Origin: Limnoperna fortunei
Lineage: Eukaryota; Mollusca; Bivalvia; Mytilida; Modiolidae
Assembly: GCA_944474755.1 (NCBI GenBank)
Contig: OX104117.1
Span: 40,069,222 to 40,133,221 of the forward strand
DNA: 64,000 nucleotides
Direction: 5' to 3'
How positions within the stretch are numbered: the first letter of the stretch is position 1; every line of letters begins with the position of its first letter. Below are positions 22,997-35,200 of this stretch, one piece after another. The translations under genes were made by a program, and so were the position numbers. Below the pieces are notes generated by a model, which was not told the origin of the DNA, did not search any database, and worked only from the letters and a program-made list of their open reading frames with translations.

Positions 22997-23180
22997 GGGA
23001 GACCCTAATCTGCGGAAGGGTGGAAAAACCGGAAGGGTTTTTTGGTATATTTTTGCCTATAACTTTCGAACGAATAAACATATCGATGTAATTTAAACGG
23101 ATTCTGAAAGATAATAACAATTTCTACATAAGAAATATAAAATAATTTAAATTATATTGATTTAAATTATTTAAAACTTG

Positions 23181-23900
23181 ACCGGAAGGGTTTTTTTCTC
23201 TACTAAAATTGAATACGATTTTTCAACTTTGGACTCAATTTGTTAAAACATGCAATACTCCGGTCAAAATTGGTAAATATATTCCTCTAGTAAATTTTAT
23301 AGCAAATCCATTGATATATAACTCAATTTTATTCATGAAAGGGAAAGTTGTCAAAAGTTGACCGGAAGGGTGGTCCGTTGGAGTATTGCGTACAGTGAAA
23401 TTTCAACTTTGGACTTAATTTGTAAAAACATGCAATATTCCGGTCAAAATTGCGTAATATATTTCTCTAGTAAATTTTATAGCAAATCCATTGATTTATA
23501 ACTCAATTTTATTCATGAAAGGGAAAGTTGTCAGAAGTTGACCGGAAGGGTGGTCCGTTGGAGTATTGCGTACAGTGAAATTTCAACTTTGGACTCAATT
23601 TGTTAAAACATGCAACACTCCGGTCAAAATTGGTAAATATATTCCTATAGTAAATTTTATAACAAATCCATTGATACATAACTTAATTTTATTCATGAAA
23701 GGGAAAGTTGTCAAAAGTCGACCGGAAGGGTGGTCCGTTGGAGTATTGCGTACAGTGAAATTTCAACTTTGGACTCAATTTGTTAAAACATGCAATACTC
23801 CGGTCAAAATTGGTTAATATATCCCTCTAGTAAATTATATAGCAAACCCATAGGTATATAACATAATTTTATTCATAAAAGGGAAAGTTTCAAAAGTTAA
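23181..23900 (+). repeat. 180-bp tandem repeat in the left MULE terminus
   Basis: About four units with an exact 180-bp period. Each has GACCGGAAGGGTGGTCCG, TTGGAGTATTGCGTACAGTG, AAATTTCAACTTTGGACTCA, CATGCAATACTCCGGTCAAA and TATAGCAAATCCATTGAT blocks. The first unit lacks the GTGGTCCG part. The open frame at 23566-23817 crosses this array and is an artefact of it. Confidence 0.85.
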
Positions 23901-24279
23901 CCGGATTGGATGCATGTTCTGTGAAAAAATCAGCCATAGGACACATTTGTTGGAATTTCTTTTCCACGATGTTTTGAATTCACATGTCAGCTATTAATTA
24001 ATAAGCCATTAATTGTCAACAGCTTCAAAATATTGAATTACAAAGATATATAATTCAATATATTATATATGAAACGAAATTTTGCAAAATATGAAATGTT
24101 GAAATGTATTCTACTTTGAAATAATGTTTTAATGTCTAACATTACAACAACCATTTCGATCCCTCAACAGATCTCATCAGGCGGTGGAATCATTGTGCAA
24201 CAAATTATTATTTTCATTTCTTGCATAATGCTACAGATTTCCCCGCTATGCTTATTTTTAATACAAATTCAAAAACTAT

Positions 24280-24352
24280 TGATTTATTTATTCATTCATT
24301 CATTCATTCATTCATTTATTCATTTATTTATTTATTTATCTATTTATTTATT
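24280..24352 (+). repeat. (ATTC)n/(ATTT)n microsatellite
   Basis: Runs of TTCATTCATTCATTC followed by TTTATTTATTTATTT. It abuts and probably truncates the 3' end of the Ulp1-like reading frame on the minus strand. Confidence 0.9.
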
Positions 24353-25341
24353 TCAAGGCACTTGAAATGGCAAACAGTCCGCAATCAACGTTTCCGTTGT
24401 GCCTCTGCGTTTCACGCATTTTAGCAAGTTGATTCTGCTCTTTGCCGTAAATTTGATCCAACTGATATTCCAAACATGTGGTAATTTTTAATGATAAACT
24501 GTTCAAAATATAAATTTCATTTTTAGAATTTTGCATTGACAAAACCCAATGATCTCGACTCGACCGTGATGGTGAATTTGACATGATGGTGATTTTTGAA
24601 ATTAAAACCACAGTTTCTTACCCATCTGTCCTAAATTTTAACTGGTGCAAATGTGATACTTTGAAACCCGTTTATTTCTGGGTACTGGGATTTAAGTATA
24701 TTTTGAGCAGTTATGATTATGTCTGAACATAAATGTTCGTTAGTTAATATTGATTGTTGATGTTGTTTACAAATTCCCACCCAAGTTAATGTTGTAGAAT
24801 CTGACAAATTCGAAATACGTTCATGAATACAGTTAGTTTTCTCTACAAAATATCTTCTATTTTTTACGGGCAGGTTTTTATTTTGTTCAACGGCATCTTT
24901 GTTTCTTGAAACATATTTTGTACGTACATTATTACATGCTGTTTCATCTTTTATTAAACTTAAATTCATTTGTCTGTTCGATTTACGGGGGAGAACGAGT
25001 TTTGATTTTTGAGTTTTTAAAGATTTCGAGCTTTCTACTGTTGAGGGTGTTTTGATTTTAACCTCAATTTTGAGAGGAGTGTTTAACGAAAAGGCCGAAT
25101 CTGGAGCTGGTTTGAATTCAATTTCGTTATCATTAAATCTTGGATGTTTCCTACAGGATTTGTTATCAATTTTCTTTTTACACTTTTTAGACAATGTATG
25201 GAGGCACAATGCCCTTAAATTAATAACTCTGTTTTTTTCTACTGGTTCTAATCCTATGCTCATCTTTGCCGCCAAAATGTGGTAACATATGTAGTAGTGG
25301 ATTCGCACCGACATGTTACTTTCAGAAATAGTGTAACACAA
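24348..25341 (-). pseudogene. Ulp1-like (C48) cysteine protease carried by the MULE
   Basis: The N-terminal part (25341-24631) is lysine-rich and low in motifs, ending in a LKSQYPEINGFQSITF segment. That segment resembles the linker preceding Ulp1-type domains in transposon proteins. After a stop at 24631-24633 and a frame change, 24611-24348 holds the protease core. Numbering from 24611, it shows H21 (DHWVLS), N37 where the acidic triad member is expected (YILNSL), Q69 and C77 (NVDCGLFAI). Ulp1 enzymes remove SUMO-type modifiers using an H-D-C triad. Here the D position reads N, the frame is broken, and the C-terminus runs into a microsatellite, so activity is unlikely. Confidence 0.6.
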
Positions 25342-25569
25342 TATTTTCCCTTTCTACCGTGGACAACAAACGCCCCTTGTTGAGGAACTAAAGTTATTTA
25401 ATTATTGTCAATAATAAAACGAACTACTTCAATTCACATCAAAGGCAGGAAATTGAATTACAGGTTGATTACAGTGTTGATTAGCCTCGTCAAATACTGT
25501 GTCATCTGGCAGTTTGTTAATTACCTGGCTTACTGTTGTTTCGTTAATTTCGTCATAATTAATTAATAG

Positions 25570-26377
25570 TCAACTTCTCCTTTTGATGACACAGGCTTCT
25601 CACTTTTGATATATTCAATGATTTCGTCCGGACAAACTATTCTTTTAGGGAAAAAACAATCAGATGGTTCGATAAAAGTACTGTTAAACTCTTTTTTTTT
25701 CAAGTGATAGTAACCAACTCCAGACCGGCCTCTTAATATTTCAAAATTTCAAAGGTTTTGTATGTAATAAAGTCCTAAGGCTAAAAGATCTACAGGAAGT
25801 TCTTTCCAATCGTTTTCTCTTTTTAAAACAGCATTTCATACTTTCTGAAAGATTATTAGTTATTTCCGAATAAGGATCATACATGCCCGGATATTTTTCA
25901 ATAAGCCATCAACCTGAGTGATTAATTATAGCCTGGGATTTTTGTTTGTCATAATGTTCTAAAACTTCGGGGGGGGGGGGCACTTTGCGGTATATTTAAT
26001 CCTTAAATTAGAAAACTCTTCTTCGCTCTCGGAGTGAAGCATTTTATCTAAATGGTCAATGAACACTTTTATGTTGTCGGACACCACTCGTCCTTTCAGC
26101 CAAAATTTGAAGTCTTCTTTTGATTCCAACAAAACATAATTGGACAATTTGGGAAACAAGAACGAAAGGAATTTTCTTTTTGTCAAGCCTAGGTATTTTT
26201 TAATTTAAGAAAAGTAAACAAACTCTCGTGCCATTTAGCATGTTTTCTCTCATGAATTAAAAAAGGTATTAAAGGAGATTCCTCAAATAAAACAACGGGA
26301 GAAACATAACTATCGCCTACGCAATACTCCAACGGACCACCCTTCCGGCCAACTTTTTTGACAATTTTTCTTTTCAT
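25570..26377 (-). pseudogene. MULE-like transposase remnant
   Basis: Pieces in several frames of the minus strand resemble one transposase. 26377-26189 has PLIPFLIHERKHAKWHESLF. 26186-25959 has EDFKFWLKG and IDHLDKMLHSESEEEF. Then YPGMYDPYSEITNNLSESM appears at about 25900-25840, followed by DWKELPVDLLALGLYYIQN and GRSGVGYYHL. The last blocks match a conserved C-terminal region (G-TNN-SE-N...W-E-PVD...LG-YHL) of large animal transposases often annotated next to Ulp1 domains, from memory. A TGA at about 25909-25911, other stops and register changes break it. The expected catalytic TDRE segment is missing. A G-tract at 25969-25980 adds a likely slippage frameshift. Confidence 0.6.
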
Positions 26378-26880
26378 GAAAAAATTGAGTTATATATCAA
26401 TAGATTTGCTATAAAATTTACTAGAGGAATCTAATAACTAATTAAGACCGGGGTATTGCATGTTTTTACAAATTGAGTCCAAAGTTGAAATTTCACTACA
26501 GGCAATACTCCAACGGACCACCCTTCCGGTCAACTTTTGACAAATCTCCCTTTCATGAATAAAATTGAGTTATATATCAATGGATTTGCTATAAAATTTA
26601 CTAGAGGAATATGTTAACCAATTTTGACCGGAGTATTGCATAATTTTACAAATTAAGTCCAAAGTTGAAATTTCACTGTACGCAATTCTCCAACGGACCA
26701 CCCTTCGGTCAACTTTTGACAACTTTCCCTTTCATAAATAAAATTGAGTTAATATATCAATGGATTTGCTATAAAATTTACTAGAGGAATATATTTATCA
26801 ATTTTGACCGGAGTTTTGTATGTTTTTACAAATTGAGTCCAAAGTGAAAAATCGTATTCAATTTTAGTAGAGAAAAAACC
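26330..26880 (-). repeat. 180-bp tandem repeat in the right MULE terminus
   Basis: About three units, reverse complement of the left array. CCACCCTTCCGG(C/T)C recurs near 26338, 26518 and 26698 with a period of 180 (179 for the last). The right arm is shorter than the left by one unit. Confidence 0.85.
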
Positions 26881-27072
26881 CTTCCGGTCAAGTTTTAAAT
26901 AATTTAAATCAAGATAATTTAAATTATTTTATATTTATTATGTAGAAATTGTTATTATCTTTCAGAATCCGTTTAAATTACATCGATATGTTTATCCGTT
27001 CGAAAGTTATAGGCAAAAATATACCAAAAAACCCTTCCGGTTTTTCCACCCTTCCGCAGATTAGGGTCTCCC

Positions 27073-27205
27073 CCAGTTTTCCTACTGAAGGTCGGAGGTT
27101 TTTTCCGGGTACTCCGACTTCCTTCCTCAATAAAACCAAGACGCCAGGATATAGCTAAAAAATTGATGAAAGTGGCGTTAAACAACATTTTAACAACAAA
27201 CAATC
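27073..27205 (+). repeat. tRNA-derived SINE, right half after the MULE
   Basis: It begins with the target duplication CCAGTTTTC at 27073-27081. The SINE core follows (CTACTGAAGGTCGGAGG, CCGGGTACTCCGACTTCCTT) and then the tail ATATAGCTAAAAAATTGATG, AAAGTGGCGTTAAACAACA and an AACAAACAA end. Confidence 0.75.
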
Positions 27206-29115
27206 GGTAGGTCAGTGGGAATCGTCATTGCATGGTCCCAGCATTTTGCCTGTGTATTATTTATTTCTGCAACGATTTGATGGGCCTTCTCCTAGGGAAT
27301 AACGTTTGGGATAACTGGACATAAAAGCTTTTGTTGTGTTTCGAATAATGTAGTCTAACTTTATCTGCTACAAAAGGTAAAAATGTCCGTCTCTTCCTAA
27401 CCCTCAATACCTTCTTTGCTGAAGTCAATAGTATTGCTAATTAGCTTGTTTGTGTTCTTCATACAGATGAAATACTGCTTCCTGAAATATAATTATTTAC
27501 ATTTAAAGCAAAACCTTACAATAATGTAAATTAATTTATATTTAATGAACCTTTTGTTGACTGACTTATTGGCCGTCCCATTATTTTAAACATAAATAAC
27601 ATGGTTGTCACTAGTGAAGCAGAATAATTTCATCCTTCCGGATCACCTGAACTTTGTTGGAGGAGTTTGTGTTGATTATTTGTCTGTTGTAAGTGTTTGT
27701 AACTTGTTGATTTTGTATGCTTTTTCTTAGCCATAGCTTGTAATTTTACAATTTTTGATATTGTACGATTAAATTTATTATATAATATGTGCTGTTTTAA
27801 TTAAGTCTTACATTAAATGTGTGTAGTCAATGTTTCTTATCTTATAGTTGATATGACAGTATACCAGCTTTACAAAACAGGGTGTAGTTTTAAGCAAATT
27901 GGTAGAAGATTAAGAATGACTGCATTTTTTCTTTAGGAAACAATGCTATTTGTTTACTCGTGTTTTGAACGTGTTTAGATATATACATGTAGTTTTATAT
28001 TGAACCTGCTTCTGTTGGTTTAAATTATTGCCACGTGCTGTCTTGTATTACAATTGTTCAAATGAAAAATAAACATACAAACGATACACCTAACAAGGAA
28101 AACGAACACGAAAACGAAGCACGATGATCAAAGTAATGTAAAATGGTAGTCCACATCTTGTGTCACTAGTAATTATTGTCTATAGCAAATTGTAAGTAAA
28201 AAAGAATCGAAGATACCGAGCAGTTTTCAGGAATTGATAAGTCAAGGAGAAAACCATGGTTCAACAAAAAGGGGACAACAACAAAACAATTATACACCCT
28301 ATATAACAATCACAAATAGAGTACATGGACACCACTATAAAACGGGGGTGAGAACAGGTGCTCCGGAAGGGTAGTGAAACTCTTGCTACACATCTGGTAC
28401 CTGTCGTATGATTAAGTTATTCCCGTTTAGTCATATATGTGGGTAGTTAAAATACAGCGAGAAGGATGGAAAGTGATAACGACAAACGGTCACTTTTATC
28501 GGTAAACTAAGTCATGATGGCACCAGCAAAGTTTCTAAATGAAGACGTCAATCTTTCCATTGTGAAGCCCTGGTTAAGTAACTTTTCTGTAGGCAGACCA
28601 CCTTTATCAAGAAAATCGGCAAACAAAATACAGGCCCAGGCGGGCAACAACACACACAAAAAACAAATTAGCTATACGAAACTATTTATACAAAGTGGTG
28701 ATTTCTTGTTTTTGTGAAGACTGAACGTTCGTACTTTACTAGTCAATCTGTTCGTGTTACTTTTGGTCAAAACCTGTGTAAGGTCACAGTCAAAAGGCAA
28801 GACCAGTATCATCTCGGAATATTCGTGACAAATATACAACCAAGATCAAATTAAGGTTGACCTCAACATGACCGTCCTAAACTTTTGATTTATTAACATT
28901 CCAATGAAAAGTATTTTTGTCATGGAAATCACGGTACAAATCGCCAACCAGGAAATATCTTCAACATATGTGAATATGACCTTGACCTTTGTTAATATTC
29001 TGGCCTGACAAAGGATTAAACAAGTTTATGCTCAAACACAGTGGTAAAAAAACCATTTTGAATGCGGTGTTTCTACATGTATGCTATGAAAGAAACAAGA
29101 AAACAAGAAAGGCAA
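27206..29115. other. Intergenic stretch with an inverted pair of a short repeat
   Basis: 27630-27780 (CCTTCCGGATCACCTGAAC, GTTTGTGTTGATTATTTGTC) and, in the opposite sense, 28240-28410 (CGGGGGTGAGAACAGGTGC, TCCGGAAGGGTAG) look like copies of one repeat. I remember it as common in mussel sequences. No gene is supported; the open frame at 28514-28717 has no motif. Confidence 0.4.
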
Positions 29116-29141
29116 TTTGAGAAAATATTACAGAACAAAGC

Positions 29142-29147
29142 TTTATT
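29142..29147 (-). terminator. Polyadenylation signal of the secreted-protein gene
   Basis: AATAAA on the minus strand, about 100 nt after the stop codon at 29248-29250. It gives a short 3' UTR with a predicted cleavage site near 29115-29130. Confidence 0.65.
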
Positions 29148-29247
29148 GACAATCATATTACTATTGTGTACATGCCAAAATAAATACATGTTCAAGTTAG
29201 CGGCAGTATTAGAAGACAGCGAGGAAATTATAAATTTGCTATGTTCG

Positions 29248-32200
29248 TTATTTTTTGACATGAATATTTGGTTTGCATGCTGCACAACTGAAGCCCTGGT
29301 CTTCATTTGGTTCCTCACCTGTACAAGGGATATCAGTGTATGGATTCTGAATTGGACAGCCCTTCGGCACGTTACATCCTAAAGCTATGAGAAATTAAAT
29401 AACATTTAGTCATCCGATACGGATATATTGTTCATCATACAATATGATTTATAAAACAATATGAATTTTAAGTTTAGATCCAAATGCATACATATCAGGT
29501 ATCTATATTTGACCAGAGGGAATTATTATTGTCCTTAATATTAAAAATGACAAGTAATTCATTCAATGTAATAATACAATCACACGTGCAGAACTTTACG
29601 TTACAAAATATGCCCCATTAATAGTTGTCTACTCACTTCATGGACTAGCGTATCCTAAATTTATTATGAATGTCGGATTCGTTATTCGAATTTGTATTTC
29701 GAGTTATGCATTTTTAATGGGGTTTAACCGCATCTTGACGCTGCATTATTTTCGTTTTTGTTCTCAGTTACATTTAAGTTCCCGATAATAGCTGGACTAA
29801 AATGTATCTTATACAATGTTGTTAAATCAAAAACTTTGTAATGAACTCGATTCATTAATGACATACGAAAAAATACTTACGTGTTAGTTTTTCTGAAAAA
29901 AATGAAAATATGAATTAAGAAATAATTCATAAAGGGTATAGATGCTGTACTCATTTACACATCGGCTGTTCCTTTATATTCGATTATGTTTTGCCGAGCG
30001 ATAGCGAGGTAGAAAATATGAATATAAAGACAAAGTCCATTTGTAAATGAGTACAACATTATACCTATAATATGTCTTTTTTATTGACTATTATTTAATG
30101 AGAACTTCCAAATCCATCCGTTAATACTGTGACGTCGTAAAACCTATTGTGACGTTAGGTCGCATTTCGCGTGTTTGAAGCGGGGACATATCGGTTAATG
30201 TATCGTTTGACGTTATAAGGACGTCATATTAGAATGTATTTTTGGTATCAGACAGTTTTGAATAATGCAATACACACTTTTGAAATTATATTACAAAAAC
30301 GTGTTTTGACTACCTGAAAACATTCCACATATTTCCACATTAAACGCGTTTAAATTAATTGAAAGAGTTAAAGTGAATGTTACAATTGGAAAAATATTCT
30401 GACGTGGTATTTCATTTAATGTTACAAAACTACAAATGGCATTGTAAATTTAGCAAAACAAAAAGGAATGAATGATTGATTGATTGATTATTGTTGTTGT
30501 TGTTGTGTTACGTCCAGCAAGCAATTTGTTAGCTCTTTATTCAGGACGTGAACATAATTATAGTGGCCTCGGTGGCCGAGTGGTTATGTTAGCTGGTCTA
30601 CTATTGATCACGTGGTCTGTCAACACTGAGGTTGCAGATAAGAGTCTCATTGCGGGCAGGGTGCGCTCGACTCCAATCTTAATTGACATGGATTGCCAGT
30701 TTTCCTACCAAAGGTTGGGGGTTTTCTCCGGGTACTACGGCTTCCTCCCCAATAAAACTGGACTCCATGATAAAGCTGAAAAGTTGCTGAAAGTGGCGTT
30801 AAACAACATTCAAACAAACAATATTATAATTTAATTATTACTAGAACATCCCTTCAATGATAAGCGCGATCTCATACCATAATATGAAAATATATACAGA
30901 TAAAAAAGGTAATTAAATCAATGAAAAGTATGAAGCATCACAATTACCAGATAAATATAATTCTACTATACAAATTAATTTGTTTTAAAAAACCCTTAAA
31001 GTTGTGTCGCCTGTGCCAGTTTCAAATAAATTTTAATATGAATCTACAGTAAATGTATAGAAATGTGCCCAAATGTGCGCCACGTCCTCACAGTCCATTA
31101 AGACTGCTTAATGGTGTATATACTTTTACATGACGCACATTCGGGTCGTGGATCGTTTATTTAAAATATAACTGTGTCGTCCTGGTATGACCAAGATGAC
31201 ACCTTGTTAAAACATGTCCTTGACGACTTCTAAAACAATTCAAATTCCTTTGTGTAGTAGTGGCTGGATCTCGTGAAGTTTATTATGAACCTCGAGATTC
31301 CAACCACTCTGAAACAAACGAGATGTACCTTTATATTAAAATAATAGTGGTTCTAAATCAGTAAAAGGAATATCACAGTTAATTGTATCAGTATGCAGGT
31401 CATTCCTAGCCTCCTGATCCATGACTGTGTTTCCATAGATTCTTACACGACTGGGAATTCAGAACACAACCTCCATTTCCAAAGCAACACGAGTTTTGTA
31501 GATAACTTTTAAAATGTAAGGGTTTTTTAAATTTTCAATAGTCAGAAGACGACATGGAATCTGAGCAGATAATGAATTTTCACTAAGCTGATTAAGCTTT
31601 ATGTGGAATTTTCCAGACATTTTATCTGCCTGGCCAAAAGGTTGAATTTGTTGGATTTAAAAAAAAACCAAAGTAGCGGGCAGGGTTGCAAGATACGCCT
31701 TCATTTTGGTTGCATATTGAAAATCGAGCTTTTTTCTTCTTTGATACAAAGAAGACTCGTTTGCTTCTACAGTCAAACTATTTACAGGTGTTGTTCTAAA
31801 AGCTCCAAGGCATCGTAGCTATCCTTTTTGTTGTATAGTATAAAGGATTTTTACATATGACTGATCCATAAATAAAACAGTCGTAATCCTATTCCGTTTG
31901 AACCAGCGATATGTATAGATAAAGTAAAACATTGCACTTATCACCGCAGACGGCGCTAGGTAATATTTTAAAATATCTAAAGCCTTAAGGCATTTATTTT
32001 TCAACATTTTGATATATGGTAGAAAGGTTAGAATTGAGTAAAATGTGACCACGAAAAGTTGTTTCTTTTGCAATTTAGATAGAATTATTGTATAATTTTA
32101 AGTCGGGATCAGGGTGCATTTGGCGTTTATTTCAAAAATGCACCTCAACAGTTTTGACATTGGATAATTCATAACCGTTCTCCATTGCCCATTTCTCTAT

Positions 32201-35200
32201 TCTATTAAAATATAGCAGTTGACGTTCGATATTATTCATGTTTTTCCTCTGTAACATATGGGAAGTTGTCAACATATAGAGAAATATCAATTGTTTTGTA
32301 AAGCTTGAGCAAGACTATTAATTTTAACACTAAATATAGTGACGCAAATCATGCTCCACTTGGGAACACACATCTCCTTTTCAAAAAGGTCAGGTAAAGT
32401 AGAATACACCCAAACTTTCAATTCTTTGTCATTTAAAAAGTTTGATATAAAGGTAGGAAGTCTACCTTTCAATCCCATATCAAAAAGTTCTTTTAAAATA
32501 CCGTATTTCCATGTTGTGTCATATGCCTTTTCTAAGTCGACAAAATAGACACAACATGTTCGTTTTTGGAAAATGCATTTTGAATATACGTTTTGAAACG
32601 AACCAGATGATCAATAGTACTACGACCTTGTCTAAATCAACACTGGATATTTAGATGGTAAGTTACCCGTTTCCCAAACACTGTGAAGAAGATTTAAAAG
32701 TTATTAGAGAAAGATGTTAGAGTAGTTGATAATGGATATCAGTCTGGACCCCATGCTGTATCGTGAGATTTGTTCAAAGAATTTTTAAGCTCTTCCAAAG
32801 AAAAGGGTTTATTGTAATCATCTAAATTGTTTGACCCGCTAAAAATCAGGATGATTATTTTCAGGGAGGAGTGTTTTGAAAATGTTGCGGCCAACTTGTT
32901 TGATATATCCGACTCTGATAAAAAAAATCGTGTCCATCTATAAAATGCTGGACTTTTGCTTTGCTATACCATTGTTATGCTTCATGTTCCAAATTTTATT
33001 CATAGGAGCATGGTTATTTAATTTTGAAACACGACAAGAGCTTCGTCTTCTTTGTTTCGTTACCGTGCGAGCTTACGCTTGAAACATTTGGAATTTGCTT
33101 AGGCTAGTTCGGGTTGGGTGTTTATGAAAGCGTCGTTCAGCCCTTTTACAATCTTCACCTTAAAATATATTAGAACTATTAAAAGTGAATAGCACTATCT
33201 AATTATATATATAAGATACTCTAAAATTGTATCTTTATATTCATAATTCATACAATAATGTATATGAACATATAATACACCATGAGCAGAATAAACAAAA
33301 TATATAATTTTATACAGCAATTTTTAAAACGATTTTATATTTAAATACAAGATGATGAAGTTAAAAGGATTACCTTTATAACTGGACACATTTTTATCTG
33401 GAAAAAGGCGAAATGTGACATTATATATGCTAACATTTACCAAATTTTATAGTGTTATTATATAAATAAAATAATACTAGTACGGATAGCAAATAGTTAG
33501 TCAATATGATAATAAAAACACCTTGCTAATATTTGAAAAGAAACAAACTATAACCAGAACACAAAGTCAATCTAAAGATACAGAGGTTTAATCAAAAGTG
33601 CGAAATAAAAAAACTAAGTATAATAGTAAACTCTCAAACACAAGAAGCAACAAACACGTAAAACACGTACCCTTAAAGACTAATGGACATCAAGTATTCA
33701 TTAAAACTGATCATATCCTGTTTCACTAGAGATCAAAAGTTGGCCAAAATATGAAGAAAACGACCAGAGGTTTTTATCAGTAGTTTAATTTTTTTTCTAA
33801 AATTTGGGACGGACGGTGCTATATATGTATACACGTCAATTTGTCAATACTTATTGCTCTATTATATACAGATATCTTACAAAGCGATTCTATAAATGAT
33901 TATAATAAATACTGTTGAATCTGAAAGTATTTCAATGATGTATTCCGTTCCAGTCTTGAGCGTGGTAAGGCGCAAAGTGTGCTTTTTTTGATTCTCAGTT
34001 TCGATATCAATAAATATGATGTTATTTACTTACCATCATTTTCCACAGCTGCAATACAACAAGTGTTTTTGTAAATATAAGTAAATCTGTAATTAATTTG
34101 TACAATGACAAAAAAAATGAATGTTTAAAATCATTAATGCCAAACATGTGGATGTTTGAGTAATGTCTTCTTGTGATTTTGCCCCTTATAATGTTCCTCT
34201 GGAGAATTATTACATTAAATATTTAGTAATAAACCTACATACCTCGAAAATGTAACCCTTTCCATTGATCAGAAACAGTGCATACTTCACACAAGGTTGG
34301 GTTGTTCGTAAAATAAGCTTCAAAACAAAAAAGATTTGATGTAATTTGATTGTAAAAGCTTTGTTTTTTTTAAATTTATTTTTAGTGGTACTAAATTTTT
34401 TTTTAAATACACGTTATACATTGTATGTTAACATTAATTTTTATTAAAGTACGTAAATAAATGTTCTTTAACGAAACAACACAATTATATTAAGATGACG
34501 ATCGAAAATTATACCAACATACCATTCTAGAACATCTAGTTTAAGCTTTTATTTTTGTTAAGTGTTTGTTTTGATCATTGCTGTAAAGCTTTTTGGCCAA
34601 TGTATAAATTAAAGCAACGTTTTATTATGACTTCTTGGTATCTGTTTTTTTTGCTAGTCGTTTTGGATTTTTTTCACTGTGACAGTTTAAAATTGACTGA
34701 TTTTCGAATAGCGTAAATTAAGAAGCTTTAAGTGACATTTTCCATATTTCATTTCGTAAAGTTCTTAATTGTATACCACTGAACTATACTGTTAACATCC
34801 TCACTAGTCCTGTTTTCTGCGTCCACTTGTGTCCATATAAATCTGATAAACTTAGCTAGGACATTTCCGAGTGAGAAGTCACTACTTTGATTGGCTACAT
34901 TATACCTGCATGTAGCCAATCATAAAATCGCTTTCACACACGACTTGGGTTGGGGATATCCCGATGTCGATTGCAAATAAACAAATGAATATGTTTAATA
35001 GACCATGTGAAAATCGGTGTATTTTGTACAATAATGTTAATAGCATGTTATGATTGTGATATTTCTTAGTTTTGTTTATCGATCAATCAATCTGCCACCA
35101 CGTTGTACATTCTACTTCCGAACACTTGCTTCTTTTAAGTAATTTCATTGGTCGATATTTTGAAATTGTGACGTCATATGAAAACTTTCTAGCCTGGGAA

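Larger units (their letters stand above)
22997..27072 (-). mobile_element. MULE-like DNA transposon with long inverted repeats
   Basis: A 4,076-bp element starts GGGAGACCCTAATCTGCGG and ends with the exact complement, CCGCAGATTAGGGTCTCCC. It is flanked by the 9-bp duplication CCAGTTTTC. The inverted repeats span about 900 bp on the left (22997-23900) and 740 bp on the right (26330-27072). Their inner parts consist of 180-bp tandem units. Inside, on the minus strand, lie a decayed transposase (25570-26377) and a Ulp1-like protease region (24348-25341). Nine-base duplications and long inverted repeats are typical of Mutator-like elements, and Ulp1-bearing MULEs are known from plants. The animal MULE group called Phantom is a candidate relative, from memory only. 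Confidence 0.8.
29881..34048 (-). other. Three symmetric micro-exons (15, 24 and 12 nt)
   Basis: 34048-34034 lies between TATTGCAG and GTAAGT. 33397-33374 lies between CTTTTTCCAG and GTAATC. 29892-29881 lies between ATTTTTTTCAG and GTAAGT. Each length is a multiple of three and each begins and ends in phase 1, as do the flanking exons. Any of them can therefore be skipped without changing the frame. They encode mostly charged and polar residues (VEND, DKNVSSYK, EKLT) between the two cysteine-rich parts. Confidence 0.6.

Noticed and set aside
23566..23817. Plus-strand open frame of 83 codons
   Set aside because: It runs through the 180-bp tandem array and repeats itself with that period.
22997..27072. 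CRISPR-like reading of the 180-bp arrays
   Set aside because: Units are contiguous without spacers and mirror each other as transposon ends.
30484..30834. Open frame of 116 codons starting in a valine run
   Set aside because: It is the translation of a GTT microsatellite and a SINE.
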